From Thiopontia sp964551545 (lineage in GTDB: Bacteria > Pseudomonadota > Gammaproteobacteria > GCF-002020875), in contig CAZKCT010000020.1 of assembly GCA_964551545.1 (NCBI GenBank), positions 1 to 33,138 on the forward strand: 33,138 nt of DNA, written 5' to 3'. How positions within the stretch are numbered: the first letter of the stretch is position 1; the number at the start of each line of letters is the position of its first letter. Below are positions 7,794 through 15,041 of the stretch, one piece after another. The notes under the pieces were generated by a model that was not told the DNA's origin, made no database searches, and worked only from the letters and a program-made list of their open reading frames with translations. The translations under genes were made by a program, and so were the position numbers.

Positions 7794-8981
7794 TTAGATT
7801 TGACCGTAAGGCCAGTTTTCACGAATGACATGGACCGGCAGCATGCTCAACACCTCAAGTGCAAACTGGTGGTACTCCTCTTTCAGCGAGCGCAGCGCAT
7901 AGGCTCGCAAAATATTCTGTAGCGCCTTACCGAACATCGGCGGATCCAACATCTCGCCCTCAAAGCGGATGGCACCGCCCAGTAGCGCATCTGCAGCGAT
8001 GGCGGCTCTCAAAATCGAAACATCGCGATCCACCTCATTCGGGGATGGGGTGAATGCCACCTTGCAGATATTGATATGGTTGGGGTGGATCACCTGCTTA
8101 CCGGTCAGCCCCATCGCATTCTCTCGCTTGGCGTGATCATAGACACAGCGTGAGGCATCATCACCATGCAGATCGAGCCAGCGACGGATATCTTTCTGCT
8201 CAACCACCTTGTCCGGCATCATATGTGGGGTCAGCATCACCTCAACACCACCGATCACACCGACACCGTTGATACGCGCCTCCATAATGAGCAGATTGAA
8301 GAAGGTGCCCAACTCACTGATCCAGTTATCAGGCGTAATCTTGTAGGCCATCGCCTTGGAGAAATCATGAATACCGAACACCACATGACGAACTGCGGGG
8401 TACTGCATCAAACGCCCTGCAATCTGCAGTGATTTAGGGTGCTCGATGATGGGCTGGATCTCAATACTGCTATTGCTGTTGAGCGAAAGCAGCCAGGAGG
8501 AGAGATCACGAATCTCTGCATCCCCATAGAGCTCACCCGCTTTGGCCAACACGATGACATCGATATAGGGGTAGATCTGCTTGATCAGCTTCAGATCCTC
8601 TTCATACTCAGCGGTACGGAATTGATTGATCCGTAGCGCAATCTTGAAGTTGCGTTGCGGAAATTTCGGCAGCTCCTGCAATAACAGCTCTCGGCTCATC
8701 GCCTTCTGTCGGCAGCCATCCTCCAGATCAAACAGCAAAGTATGCGCATTGGTCTTGTAGGCGTGCTTCTGCAATCTCAGCTTCGCCTGCTCCATACTCT
8801 CGTAGCTACCATCCAGCGGATTGAACTTGATCGGTGGATAGTAGATCTGGATACCAGGCCAGTACCCACCCAATACTTGCGTGAGCTGCTCCTGATTCTG
8901 GATCGCCGTTAAATCGATATTTGAGCTGGTCGGCTCTACCATTGTCATGACCTCAACCATCCTCCTGTCCCAAAAGGTCAT
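7794..8981 (-). CDS. CitE-like CoA-ester lyase (HpcH/HpaI aldolase family), divergent
   Basis: The 395-residue first gene of the operon is another CitE-type barrel, longer than typical CitE because of an N-terminal extension of about 75 residues. Active-site elements are present: LLFDLEDGC (82-90), R117 in LRINQ, E180 in IIEHPKSL, D206 in GIHDFSKAM and GLTGKQVIHPNHINI (291-305). It therefore keeps the metal-binding Glu and Asp that the fused domain of the next gene lacks. A C-terminal extension, DPPMFGKALQNILRAYALRSLKEEYHQFALEVL, is not standard. Starts at 8981 (AGGA seven bases upstream) and 8942 (GAGG eight bases upstream) are both plausible. Citramalyl-CoA or malyl-CoA cleavage is likely from the family, but the substrate cannot be read from sequence. 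Confidence 0.75.
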   Translation of the reverse strand: MTFWDRRMVEVMTMVEPTSSNIDLTAIQNQEQLTQVLGGYWPGIQIYYPPIKFNPLDGSYESMEQAKLRLQKHAYKTNAHTLLFDLEDGCRQKAMSRELLLQELPKFPQRNFKIALRINQFRTAEYEEDLKLIKQIYPYIDVIVLAKAGELYGDAEIRDLSSWLLSLNSNSSIEIQPIIEHPKSLQIAGRLMQYPAVRHVVFGIHDFSKAMAYKITPDNWISELGTFFNLLIMEARINGVGVIGGVEVMLTPHMMPDKVVEQKDIRRWLDLHGDDASRCVYDHAKRENAMGLTGKQVIHPNHINICKVAFTPSPNEVDRDVSILRAAIAADALLGGAIRFEGEMLDPPMFGKALQNILRAYALRSLKEEYHQFALEVLSMLPVHVIRENWPYGQI

Positions 8982-8992
8982 TTCTGGTTCCT

Positions 8993-9008
8993 ACCCGAAG
9001 TATCGGGT
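8993..9008 (-). promoter_or_regulatory. Leader hairpin just before the operon's ribosome binding site
   Basis: On the minus strand ACCCGA-TACT-TCGGGT forms a perfect six-base-pair stem with a four-base loop. It ends just before AGGA and the ATG at 8981. If transcription starts near 9030 it lies in the mRNA leader and could affect translation initiation. Its short length means chance is possible. Confidence 0.3.
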
Positions 9009-9037
9009 CACCGCCCCAACAATTGACCTTTCAAATG

Positions 9038-9072
9038 ATGAAAATTTTTGTAATTGTTTTTTTCAATATTGA
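9038..9072 (-). promoter_or_regulatory. Candidate sigma70 promoter of the CoA-lyase operon
   Basis: The minus strand shows TTGAAA (9061-9066), a 17-base spacer and TTTCAT (9038-9043). The spacer is very AT-rich. A perfect ten-base palindrome, TCAATATTGA (9063-9072), overlaps the -35 box and could be an operator. The -10 matches the consensus at four of six positions, so the call is tentative. Confidence 0.35.
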
Positions 9073-9286
9073 GACCAGAATATAGCTCCAGCTTTTGAGA
9101 AATATCATTTATTTCCTTAAATAAGAGCTATTCACCCAGCCAATACATGACGGGAACAGTGTGGATTTACTTAATAGGTGGCCGATATACCCTCGCCCAA
9201 AGAGCACTCATCAGCAACATAGAGATTCCCCTCTTCTCCAGCACAAGTGCTGTGCAGGGGACCGGGGTTTAGATGAAAATGGACAG

Positions 9287-9310
9287 CAAGAGAAAAGGGG
9301 CGCACGCCCC
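9287..9310 (-). terminator. Rho-independent terminator of aroE
   Basis: GGGGCG (9297-9302) and CGCCCC (9305-9310) pair perfectly around a two-base gap. On the minus strand the stem is followed by TTTTCTCTT. It lies about 30 bases past the aroE stop and ends the hemB-aroE transcript. Confidence 0.75.
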
Positions 9311-9342
9311 ATCAAGATACAGAGCAATCAGCGTGTAAACAG

Positions 9343-10155
9343 TTAACGCAGCACCTCAATCACTGGGGCCGTATCAGGTCGCACCCCACGCCAGAGCACA
9401 AAGGATTCTGCAGCCTGCTCCACCAGCATGCCCAGTCCATCCAACACTTTAACGGCTCCGTGCTCCTTGGCCCACCGCATGAACGGGGTCGGTTCTGCGC
9501 CATACATCATGTCATAGCAGACTGCCCCTTCCGCCAGTAGATCAGCAGGCAGGGGCGGCAACTCACCTTGCAGGCTGGCGGCGGTCCCATTGATCACCAG
9601 ATCAAAGCACTGACCATCCAGCACATCGAACCCTCCTCCTTCGACAGCCCCCAGATCAGAAAAAACTTCCGCCAACTCGACGGCGCGAGATGGCGTACGG
9701 TTAGCAATCATCAGTTGAGTTGGTCGCTGCTCAAGCAGCGGCTCTAGAACCCCACGTACCGCACCACCCGCACCCAGCACCAATACCCGTTTGCCTGCAA
9801 GGGAGACGCCTTGATTCTCTGTCAAATCCCGCAACAACCCCGCACCATCGGTATTGTCTCCATAACAGGAGCCATCCTCACGGATCTGAATGGTATTGAC
9901 CGCACCGGCACGCTCTGCCCGCACAGAACGCTCATCTGCCGCATCCCACGCCTCGTGCTTATAGGGAACGGTGATATTGAGCCCTCTTCCCCCACTCTTC
10001 TGGAACTGCTCCAGCACAGCAAGGAAGGTACCCGCCTCGACCTGCTGCTTGCTGTACTCCAGCGCTTGTCCGGTCTGTTCGGCAAACAGAGTATGGATCT
10101 GCGGAGATTTACTGTGGGCAATCGGGTTGCCCACCACCATGTAATGGTCGCTCAC
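9343..10155 (-). CDS. aroE: Shikimate dehydrogenase (NADP)
   Basis: This 270-residue enzyme reduces 3-dehydroshikimate to shikimate in the common aromatic pathway. Key parts are VVGNPIAHSKSP (7-18), which binds the substrate, the catalytic K66 in NITVPYKHEA, D103 in GDNTDGAG, the NADP loop GAGGAVRG (128-135) and NRTPSRA. I chose the GTG at 10155 because it restores the normal N-terminus just before the substrate-binding strand and has GGGGTGA upstream; the ATG at 10140 would remove the first five residues of the fold. It begins 13 bases after the hemB stop, so the two are co-transcribed. A hairpin terminator follows. Confidence 0.95.
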   Translation of the reverse strand: MSDHYMVVGNPIAHSKSPQIHTLFAEQTGQALEYSKQQVEAGTFLAVLEQFQKSGGRGLNITVPYKHEAWDAADERSVRAERAGAVNTIQIREDGSCYGDNTDGAGLLRDLTENQGVSLAGKRVLVLGAGGAVRGVLEPLLEQRPTQLMIANRTPSRAVELAEVFSDLGAVEGGGFDVLDGQCFDLVINGTAASLQGELPPLPADLLAEGAVCYDMMYGAEPTPFMRWAKEHGAVKVLDGLGMLVEQAAESFVLWRGVRPDTAPVIEVLR

Positions 10156-10168
10156 GACTTCACCCCGC

Positions 10169-11185
10169 TTAACCAGCCTTGAGCCAGCGCGCCACATCCT
10201 TCGCATAGTAGGTGAGAATGCCATCGGCACCGGCACGCTTGCAGCCCAATAGTGCCTCCAGCACCACCGCTTGCTCATTCAACCACCCTTTCATTGCCGC
10301 GGCCTTGAGCATGCTGTACTCACCACTGACGTGATAGACAAAGGTGGGAGCACCAAACTGATCTTTGACCCGACGCACAATATCCAGATAGGGCATGCCC
10401 GGCTTCACCATCACCATATCGGCGCCCTCCTCCAGGTCGAGCGCCACCTCACGCAGCGCTTCATCACTGTTGGCTGGGTCCATCTGGTAGGTCGACTTAT
10501 CGCTCGAACCGAGATTGGTGGCTGAACCGACCGCATCCCTAAATGGGCCATAGAAACTGGAGGCATACTTGGCAGAGTAGGCCATGATGCGGGTATGGAT
10601 CTGATCTGCTCCCTCCAGTGCATAACGGATCTCGCCAATACGTCCATCCATCATGTCGGAAGGGGCCACGATATCGGCCCCCGCATCAGCATGAGAGAGC
10701 GCCTGCTGAATCAGCACCTCAACCGTCTCATCATTCATCACATAGCCATCATCATTGATGATGCCGTCTTGGCCATGGGTGGTGAACGGGTCGAGCGCCA
10801 CATCAGTCATCACCCCCAGCTGAGGGAATTTCTTCTTCAGTGCACGCACCGCCCGTTGCGCCAACCCCTCTGGGTTATAGGCCTCTTCAGCCAGCAGTGA
10901 CTTCTTGTTCTTGGGCACAACCGGAAACAGTGCAATCGTGGGAATCCCCAGCGCCACCAACTCCTTGGCCTCTTTCAACAGCTCATCAATGGAGACCCGT
11001 TCCACACCAGGCATCGACTTCACCTTTTGACGACGCCCCTTTCCCTCAATCACGAACATTGGATAGATCAGATCATTGGCGGTGAGCACATTCTCACGCA
11101 TCAGGCGGCGAGAAAAATCATCACGGCGCATTCTGCGCATCCGGGTCTGCGGGAATTGGCCTCGGCCGGTATCGAAATCAGTCAC
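10169..11185 (-). CDS. hemB: Delta-aminolevulinic acid dehydratase (porphobilinogen synthase)
   Basis: The 338-residue enzyme condenses two 5-aminolevulinate molecules to porphobilinogen in heme synthesis. Both Schiff-base lysines are visible: K206 in AYSAKYAS and K261 in MVKPGMPY. At the position where zinc-type enzymes have three cysteines, this protein reads DVALDPFTTHGQDG (128-141), so it belongs to the cysteine-free class that does not use catalytic zinc and commonly responds to magnesium. The start is GTG at 11185 with GAGGGG about five bases upstream. It follows trhP by about 50 bases and precedes aroE; no terminator is seen between trhP and hemB. Confidence 0.96.
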   Translation of the reverse strand: MTDFDTGRGQFPQTRMRRMRRDDFSRRLMRENVLTANDLIYPMFVIEGKGRRQKVKSMPGVERVSIDELLKEAKELVALGIPTIALFPVVPKNKKSLLAEEAYNPEGLAQRAVRALKKKFPQLGVMTDVALDPFTTHGQDGIINDDGYVMNDETVEVLIQQALSHADAGADIVAPSDMMDGRIGEIRYALEGADQIHTRIMAYSAKYASSFYGPFRDAVGSATNLGSSDKSTYQMDPANSDEALREVALDLEEGADMVMVKPGMPYLDIVRRVKDQFGAPTFVYHVSGEYSMLKAAAMKGWLNEQAVVLEALLGCKRAGADGILTYYAKDVARWLKAG

Positions 11186-11236
11186 ATCTACCCCTCATCC
11201 ATCTAGTTTTTGAACAGGGGTGGATCATATAACGCT

Positions 11237-12559
11237 TTATAGAAACCGCGCCACCATCCCGAACTGAAATTTCCCCTGCTCCGGCGTGAGATCAAGCTCT
11301 GCCTGCACCACATAGCCACCACCGGGGACCACCTGCATCAGCTCGCCCTTCTTGCCGTAGATCTTCTGCAGGGTAACCTCTCGATTGCCGCTAGGGAGAA
11401 TCAGCTCCAGTCGATCCCCGACACCAAATTTATTCTTGGCGACCAGTGTGGCCAATTTTTTCTCTGAGTCGTAATCGCTAATCTCCGCCACATAGAGCTG
11501 ACGGTGGCCCTGCGAGTTCCCCTGAATATAGTTCTGGTACGCCTCGTTATGGTGACGCTTAAAGAAACCGTCGGTATAGCCACGACTGGCGAGATTCTCC
11601 AGCTCTGCCAGTAGGGTTGTATCAAACTCACGCCCTGCCACTGCATCATCAATCGCCTTACGATAGGCCTGACTGACACGACTGACATAGTAGATCGATT
11701 TGGTGCGCCCCTCGATTTTCAGTGAATCAATACCAATATCGACCAGACGCTGTATATGCTCGACTGCACGCAGATCACGGGAGTTCATGATATAGGTACC
11801 GTGCTCATCCTCCTCCATCGGCATCGCCTCACCGGGACGCCCCATCTCCTCAATCAGGATGCGTTGTACCGTATTGGAGGATTCTGCTTCTGGTGGCACT
11901 GCTGATGCGGCCGATTTAAGGTCTCCATTATCATCCACCTCACTCTCCACCTCGTGATACTCCCAGCGACAGGCGTTGGTGCAGGTACCCTGATTGGCAT
12001 CGCGGTGGTTGATGTAGCCGGAGAGCAGGCAGCGACCCGAGTAGGCCATACAGAGTGCGCCATGGACGAAGACCTCCAGCTCCATCTCTGGACACTGCTG
12101 ACGAATCTCCTCCACCTCTTCCAGAGACAGCTCACGGGAAAGAATAATGCGCTCAATTCCCAGCTTCTCCCAGAACTTCACAGCCGCATAATTGACGGTA
12201 TTGGCCTGCACCGAGAGGTGGACCGTCTGCTCTGGCCAGCGCTCCCGCACCAACATGATCAGCCCCGGATCGGCCATTATCAACGCATCCGGTTTCAGTG
12301 CGACCACAGGAGCGATATCCTCTTCAAAGGTCTTCACCTTACTGTTGTGAGCGAGGATATTGGCGGTGATATAGAGCTTCTTATCCTGCTGATGCGCTTC
12401 ATTGATGGCTGACTCCAGTCCGGCCAAATTGAAGTCGTTTTCACGCACCCGCAGCCCATAACGGGGCAAACCGGCATAGACCGCATCAGCACCATAGGCG
12501 AATGCCGCACGCATATGCTGCAGAGTACCCGCAGGGGAAAGAAGTTCTGGTGTTTTCAT
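11237..12559 (-). CDS. trhP: Prephenate-dependent tRNA U34 hydroxylation protein, U32 peptidase family
   Basis: The 440-residue protein is the E. coli YegQ/TrhP type of the U32 family, which acts in forming 5-hydroxyuridine at the tRNA wobble position. The N-terminus, ELLSPAGTLQHMRAAFAYGADAVYAGL, is the family's barrel start. A cysteine set probably holding an iron-sulfur cluster appears as C170, C177, C193 and C197 in GALCMAYSGRC and GTCTNACRWEY. A conserved SLKIEGRTKSIYYV segment (279-292) follows. Length is close to the E. coli protein. It starts 39 bases after the ArsR-rhodanese gene on the same strand, which suggests co-transcription. Older annotations call such proteins collagenase-like peptidases; no peptidase residues are evident. 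Confidence 0.88.
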   Translation of the reverse strand: MKTPELLSPAGTLQHMRAAFAYGADAVYAGLPRYGLRVRENDFNLAGLESAINEAHQQDKKLYITANILAHNSKVKTFEEDIAPVVALKPDALIMADPGLIMLVRERWPEQTVHLSVQANTVNYAAVKFWEKLGIERIILSRELSLEEVEEIRQQCPEMELEVFVHGALCMAYSGRCLLSGYINHRDANQGTCTNACRWEYHEVESEVDDNGDLKSAASAVPPEAESSNTVQRILIEEMGRPGEAMPMEEDEHGTYIMNSRDLRAVEHIQRLVDIGIDSLKIEGRTKSIYYVSRVSQAYRKAIDDAVAGREFDTTLLAELENLASRGYTDGFFKRHHNEAYQNYIQGNSQGHRQLYVAEISDYDSEKKLATLVAKNKFGVGDRLELILPSGNREVTLQKIYGKKGELMQVVPGGGYVVQAELDLTPEQGKFQFGMVARFL

Positions 12560-12598
12560 CCGGCTATTTTACCGGAGCATTGAGTCGACCGGGAAAAC

Positions 12599-13267
12599 CT
12601 AGTCTTGCTTGAGATCAACCGGCATACCGGCCTTGCGCCACTCCGGGAAACCCTCATCCAGACGGCGTGCAGTGAAGCCCTTCTCACGCAGTTTAGCCAC
12701 TGCATCATAGGCCAGCATGCAGTAAGGGCCTCGGCAGTAGGCGACGACCTCTTGGCCGGGCTTCAACTCATCAATCCGATCTTCAAGCTGATCTAGTGGA
12801 ATGCCCACAGAACCCTTAATATGGCCCGCTTTATACTCTGCCTCAGGGCGCACATCGAGCACCGTCACCACACCATCACCAGCACGTTCCATCAGCTCTT
12901 GCATGTGAATCGGCTCAAGATCATCTTTGACGGTCAGATAAGTGTTTACCAGACGCTCCACCTCGGCGAGGTGACGCTCGGAGAGCTTACGCAGTGCAAC
13001 CAGCAGATCAATCACCAGATCATCAGAGAGGTTGTAATGGACGTACTGCCCCACCTTACGCGCAGTGACCAATCCGGCATTCCGTAGCAGTTGCAGATGC
13101 TGCGAGGTGTTGGCAACCGTCAGCCCAGCAGCCTGTGAGAGTTGTTCCACAGTCCGCTCTCCCTGCGCAAGAATCTCTAATAATTCAATACGATGAGCAT
13201 TACTGAACGCCTTTCCGGTACGGGCAAACTGTTCAAAAATCGATTTCTTGTAATCTTTTACTGGCAT
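12599..13267 (-). CDS. ArsR-family transcriptional regulator with C-terminal rhodanese domain
   Basis: The 222-residue protein has a winged helix-turn-helix at about 20-90 (RIELLEILAQGERTVEQLSQAAGLTVANTSQHLQLLRNAGLVTARKVGQYVHYNL). A rhodanese domain follows at about 125-220 (VTVLDVRPEAEYKAGHIKGSVGIPL). C178 in AYCRGPYC is the expected persulfide-carrying residue, and C183 lies five residues on. Known relatives link sulfur transfer or persulfide sensing to gene control, so a sulfane-sulfur-responsive repressor is a reasonable inference. Its own promoter has an inverted repeat between -35 and -10, suggesting autoregulation. It precedes trhP by 39 bases. Confidence 0.88.
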   Translation of the reverse strand: MPVKDYKKSIFEQFARTGKAFSNAHRIELLEILAQGERTVEQLSQAAGLTVANTSQHLQLLRNAGLVTARKVGQYVHYNLSDDLVIDLLVALRKLSERHLAEVERLVNTYLTVKDDLEPIHMQELMERAGDGVVTVLDVRPEAEYKAGHIKGSVGIPLDQLEDRIDELKPGQEVVAYCRGPYCMLAYDAVAKLREKGFTARRLDEGFPEWRKAGMPVDLKQD

Positions 13268-13276
13268 AGCACATCA

Positions 13277-13305
13277 ATAATCACACATTCTATTGAATGA
13301 GTCAA
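13277..13305 (-). promoter_or_regulatory. Promoter of the ArsR-rhodanese gene with internal operator
   Basis: The minus strand shows TTGACT (13300-13305), a 17-base spacer and GATTAT (13277-13282), ten bases before the ATG. An imperfect inverted repeat, ACTCATTC-AATA-GAATGTGT (13283-13302), one mismatch in the arms, fills the spacer. A repressor bound here would block RNA polymerase. That the ArsR protein binds it is inferred from position. Confidence 0.55.
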
Positions 13306-13324
13306 CCCTTAACCATTGACGCAA

Positions 13325-13356
13325 CAAAAAAGGCGATGCCTGCGCACCGCCTTTTT
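13325..13356 (-). terminator. Rho-independent terminator of erpA
   Basis: GGCG (13332-13335) pairs with CGCC (13348-13351), with an inner TGC/GCA stem, and the A and T runs on either side extend the stem. On the minus strand it is followed by a run of six T, ending erpA about 20 bases after its stop. The symmetric A/T runs could also make it work on the plus strand. Confidence 0.8.
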
Positions 13357-13374
13357 GATGAAATCCCGGGAAAA

Positions 13375-13737
13375 TCAGGCTGAAAATGAAGAACCACAAC
13401 CACACGTCGTGGTGGCATTCGGATTTTTGATGACAAAGCGAGCGCCGTCCAACCCCTCATGGTAATCAACCTCTGCGCCTGTCATGTACTGCATGCTCAT
13501 CGGATCAATCAACAGAGTCACACCATCCCGCTCCACAGCCACATCCCCATCCTCAAGCTCCTCCGCAAAAGTGAAGCCATACTGGAAACCGGAACAGCCA
13601 CCACCGGTCACATAGACCCGCAGCTTCAGGTTGTCATTTCCCTCTTCCTCAATCAGCGCCTTCACTTTAGTCGCTGCGGCCTCAGTAAAGACCACCGGAT
13701 CATTGGTTACCGGAATCTCTGTTGCTGCTTCACTCAT
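13375..13737 (-). CDS. erpA: A-type iron-sulfur cluster insertion protein
   Basis: The 120-residue carrier protein holds the three cluster-binding cysteines of the family: C48 in TGGGCSGFQY, and C112 and C114 in the C-terminal TTCGCGSSF. It passes iron-sulfur clusters to apo-enzymes, in E. coli including isoprenoid-synthesis enzymes. The sequence looks more like ErpA than IscA or SufA, and it stands alone with no isc or suf genes nearby, as erpA usually does. The ATG at 13737 has GGAG seven bases upstream; a GTG one codon earlier is less likely. It has its own good promoter and terminator, so it is probably monocistronic. Confidence 0.92.
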   Translation of the reverse strand: MSEAATEIPVTNDPVVFTEAAATKVKALIEEEGNDNLKLRVYVTGGGCSGFQYGFTFAEELEDGDVAVERDGVTLLIDPMSMQYMTGAEVDYHEGLDGARFVIKNPNATTTCGCGSSFSA

Positions 13738-13767
13738 CACAATTCTCCAAAAAACGTTGCTGTGGCA

Positions 13768-13796
13768 ATTATTTAATTTCCCACTAATATTGTCAA
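13768..13796 (-). promoter_or_regulatory. Sigma70 promoter of erpA
   Basis: The minus strand carries a perfect TTGACA (13791-13796), a 17-base spacer and AATAAT (13768-13773), five of six to consensus, about 30 bases before the erpA ATG. It lies in the short gap after argC. It is the best-scoring promoter by eye in the window. Confidence 0.7.
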
Positions 13797-13797
13797 G

Positions 13798-14832
13798 TTA
13801 TGGCATTAGGGCAATATTGTTAAGCCCTGCACGCTCCTCAAACCCGAACATGATATTCATATTCTGCACCGCCTGCCCTGAGGCTCCCTTCACCAGATTA
13901 TCGATCACCGACAGCACAACAATCTGGTCGCTATCGGCAGGCTGATGGATGGCCATACGACAGGTATTGTTGCCACGCACAGAGCGAGTCTCTGGGTGCG
14001 ACCCCGCAGGAAGCACATCGACAAAAGGCTCGTTGCTATATTTCTCCTCATAGAGCGCCTGCAGATCCCCCACATCTCCGGTGGGACGCATATAGAGCGT
14101 GGCATGAATGCCTCGAATCATTGGGACCAGATGCGGCACAAAAGTGAGCCCCACCGCATCATGACCACACATCCGGGTCACACCCTGATGAATTTCCGGC
14201 CAGTGACGATGGCCTGGAACCGCATAAGCCTTGAAGCTCTCGGCAGACTCCGCCTGCAGCGTCCCCACATTGGCCCCGCGCCCGGCACCACTCACGCCGG
14301 ACTTGCAGTCCGCAATCAACCCATCCAGATCGACCAATCCTTTCTCCACCAACGGCAGAAAACCAAGCTGTACCGCTGTTGGGTAACAACCAGGATTGGC
14401 CAAGACGCGGGCGCTCTTAATCTGTTCGCGGTTCATCTCCGGAAGACCGTAGACCGCCTCGGTCAGCAAGTCCTCACAGGCATGCGGCATGCCATACCAC
14501 TTCTCCCATACCGCCGGATCGGCAAGACGGAAATCGGCAGCGAGATCAATGATTCGCACTCCAGCATCCACCAACTCGCGCGCAGCGGTCATCGCCACCC
14601 CATTGGGCGTCGCAGAGAAGACCACATCACACCGCTTCAACGCCTCCACATCTGGCTCACTGAAGGCAAGATCAAGATAACCACGCAAATTGGGAAACAG
14701 CTCCGCAACCTGCTTGCCCGCCTCAGAACGGGAGGTAATCACCGCCAGCTCCACCTCGGGATGGGCCGCGAGTAACCGCAACAGCTCTACACCGGTATAC
14801 CCGGTACCACCAATAATGCCTGCCTTGATCAT
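13798..14832 (-). CDS. argC: N-acetyl-gamma-glutamyl-phosphate reductase
   Basis: The 344-residue enzyme makes N-acetylglutamate semialdehyde in arginine synthesis. The N-terminal NADP loop GIIGGTGYTGVELLRLL (5-21) and the catalytic C149 in LANPGCYPTA are present, with the substrate-binding segments GVSGAGRGA and GHRHWPEI further on. The start ATG at 14832 has AAGG about nine bases upstream. It begins only some 40 bases downstream of the groEL terminator on the same strand, so either it has a promoter overlapping that hairpin or it relies on read-through. Other arginine genes are absent from the window. Confidence 0.96.
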   Translation of the reverse strand: MIKAGIIGGTGYTGVELLRLLAAHPEVELAVITSRSEAGKQVAELFPNLRGYLDLAFSEPDVEALKRCDVVFSATPNGVAMTAARELVDAGVRIIDLAADFRLADPAVWEKWYGMPHACEDLLTEAVYGLPEMNREQIKSARVLANPGCYPTAVQLGFLPLVEKGLVDLDGLIADCKSGVSGAGRGANVGTLQAESAESFKAYAVPGHRHWPEIHQGVTRMCGHDAVGLTFVPHLVPMIRGIHATLYMRPTGDVGDLQALYEEKYSNEPFVDVLPAGSHPETRSVRGNNTCRMAIHQPADSDQIVVLSVIDNLVKGASGQAVQNMNIMFGFEERAGLNNIALMP

Positions 14833-14872
14833 TTTCTTTTACCTTGCAACCAAAAAACGGAAGGGATTCTAA

Positions 14873-14901
14873 CAAAAAAGCCCCGACCAATGGTCGGGGC
14901 T
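14873..14901 (-). terminator. Rho-independent terminator of groESL
   Basis: AGCCCCGACC (14879-14888) and GGTCGGGGCT (14892-14901) form a perfect ten-base-pair stem with a three-base loop. On the minus strand it is followed by a run of six T. It lies about 140 bases past the groEL stop, leaving an unusually long 3' untranslated part in which I see no gene. Confidence 0.9.
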
Positions 14902-15041
14902 CTCAGATAACAGCAATCAAATCGCTGTTCAGATCATCTTCAGGCGACTACAGAGCAAGGCAGAAAATGTGAGTTCACGCATGTGAATGACCATTTTCCA
15001 ACGCAGCTATGTGGCCGCATGGAGGTGAGATGGACAGCGAT

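Larger units (their letters stand above)
8982..9342. other. Intergenic region between aroE and the CoA-lyase operon
   Basis: These 361 bases contain no convincing gene. From left to right they hold the operon's 5' leader with a small hairpin (8993-9008), a candidate promoter with a palindrome at its -35 (9038-9072), an unassigned middle part, and the aroE terminator hairpin (about 9287-9310). Confidence 0.6.

Noticed and set aside
9161..9346. A 61-codon open frame on the plus strand in the gap after aroE.
   Set aside because: It crosses the aroE terminator hairpin, lacks a ribosome binding site and has no recognisable domain.
11237..13267. Idea that the rhodanese-containing gene next to trhP is TrhO, the partner oxygen-dependent tRNA hydroxylase.
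   Set aside because: TrhO has a different N-terminal domain before its rhodanese part. This protein has a clear ArsR winged helix-turn-helix instead.
13945..14775. A 276-codon open frame on the plus strand.
   Set aside because: It is antisense to argC, whose catalytic motifs are intact; no domain or ribosome binding site supports the plus-strand reading.
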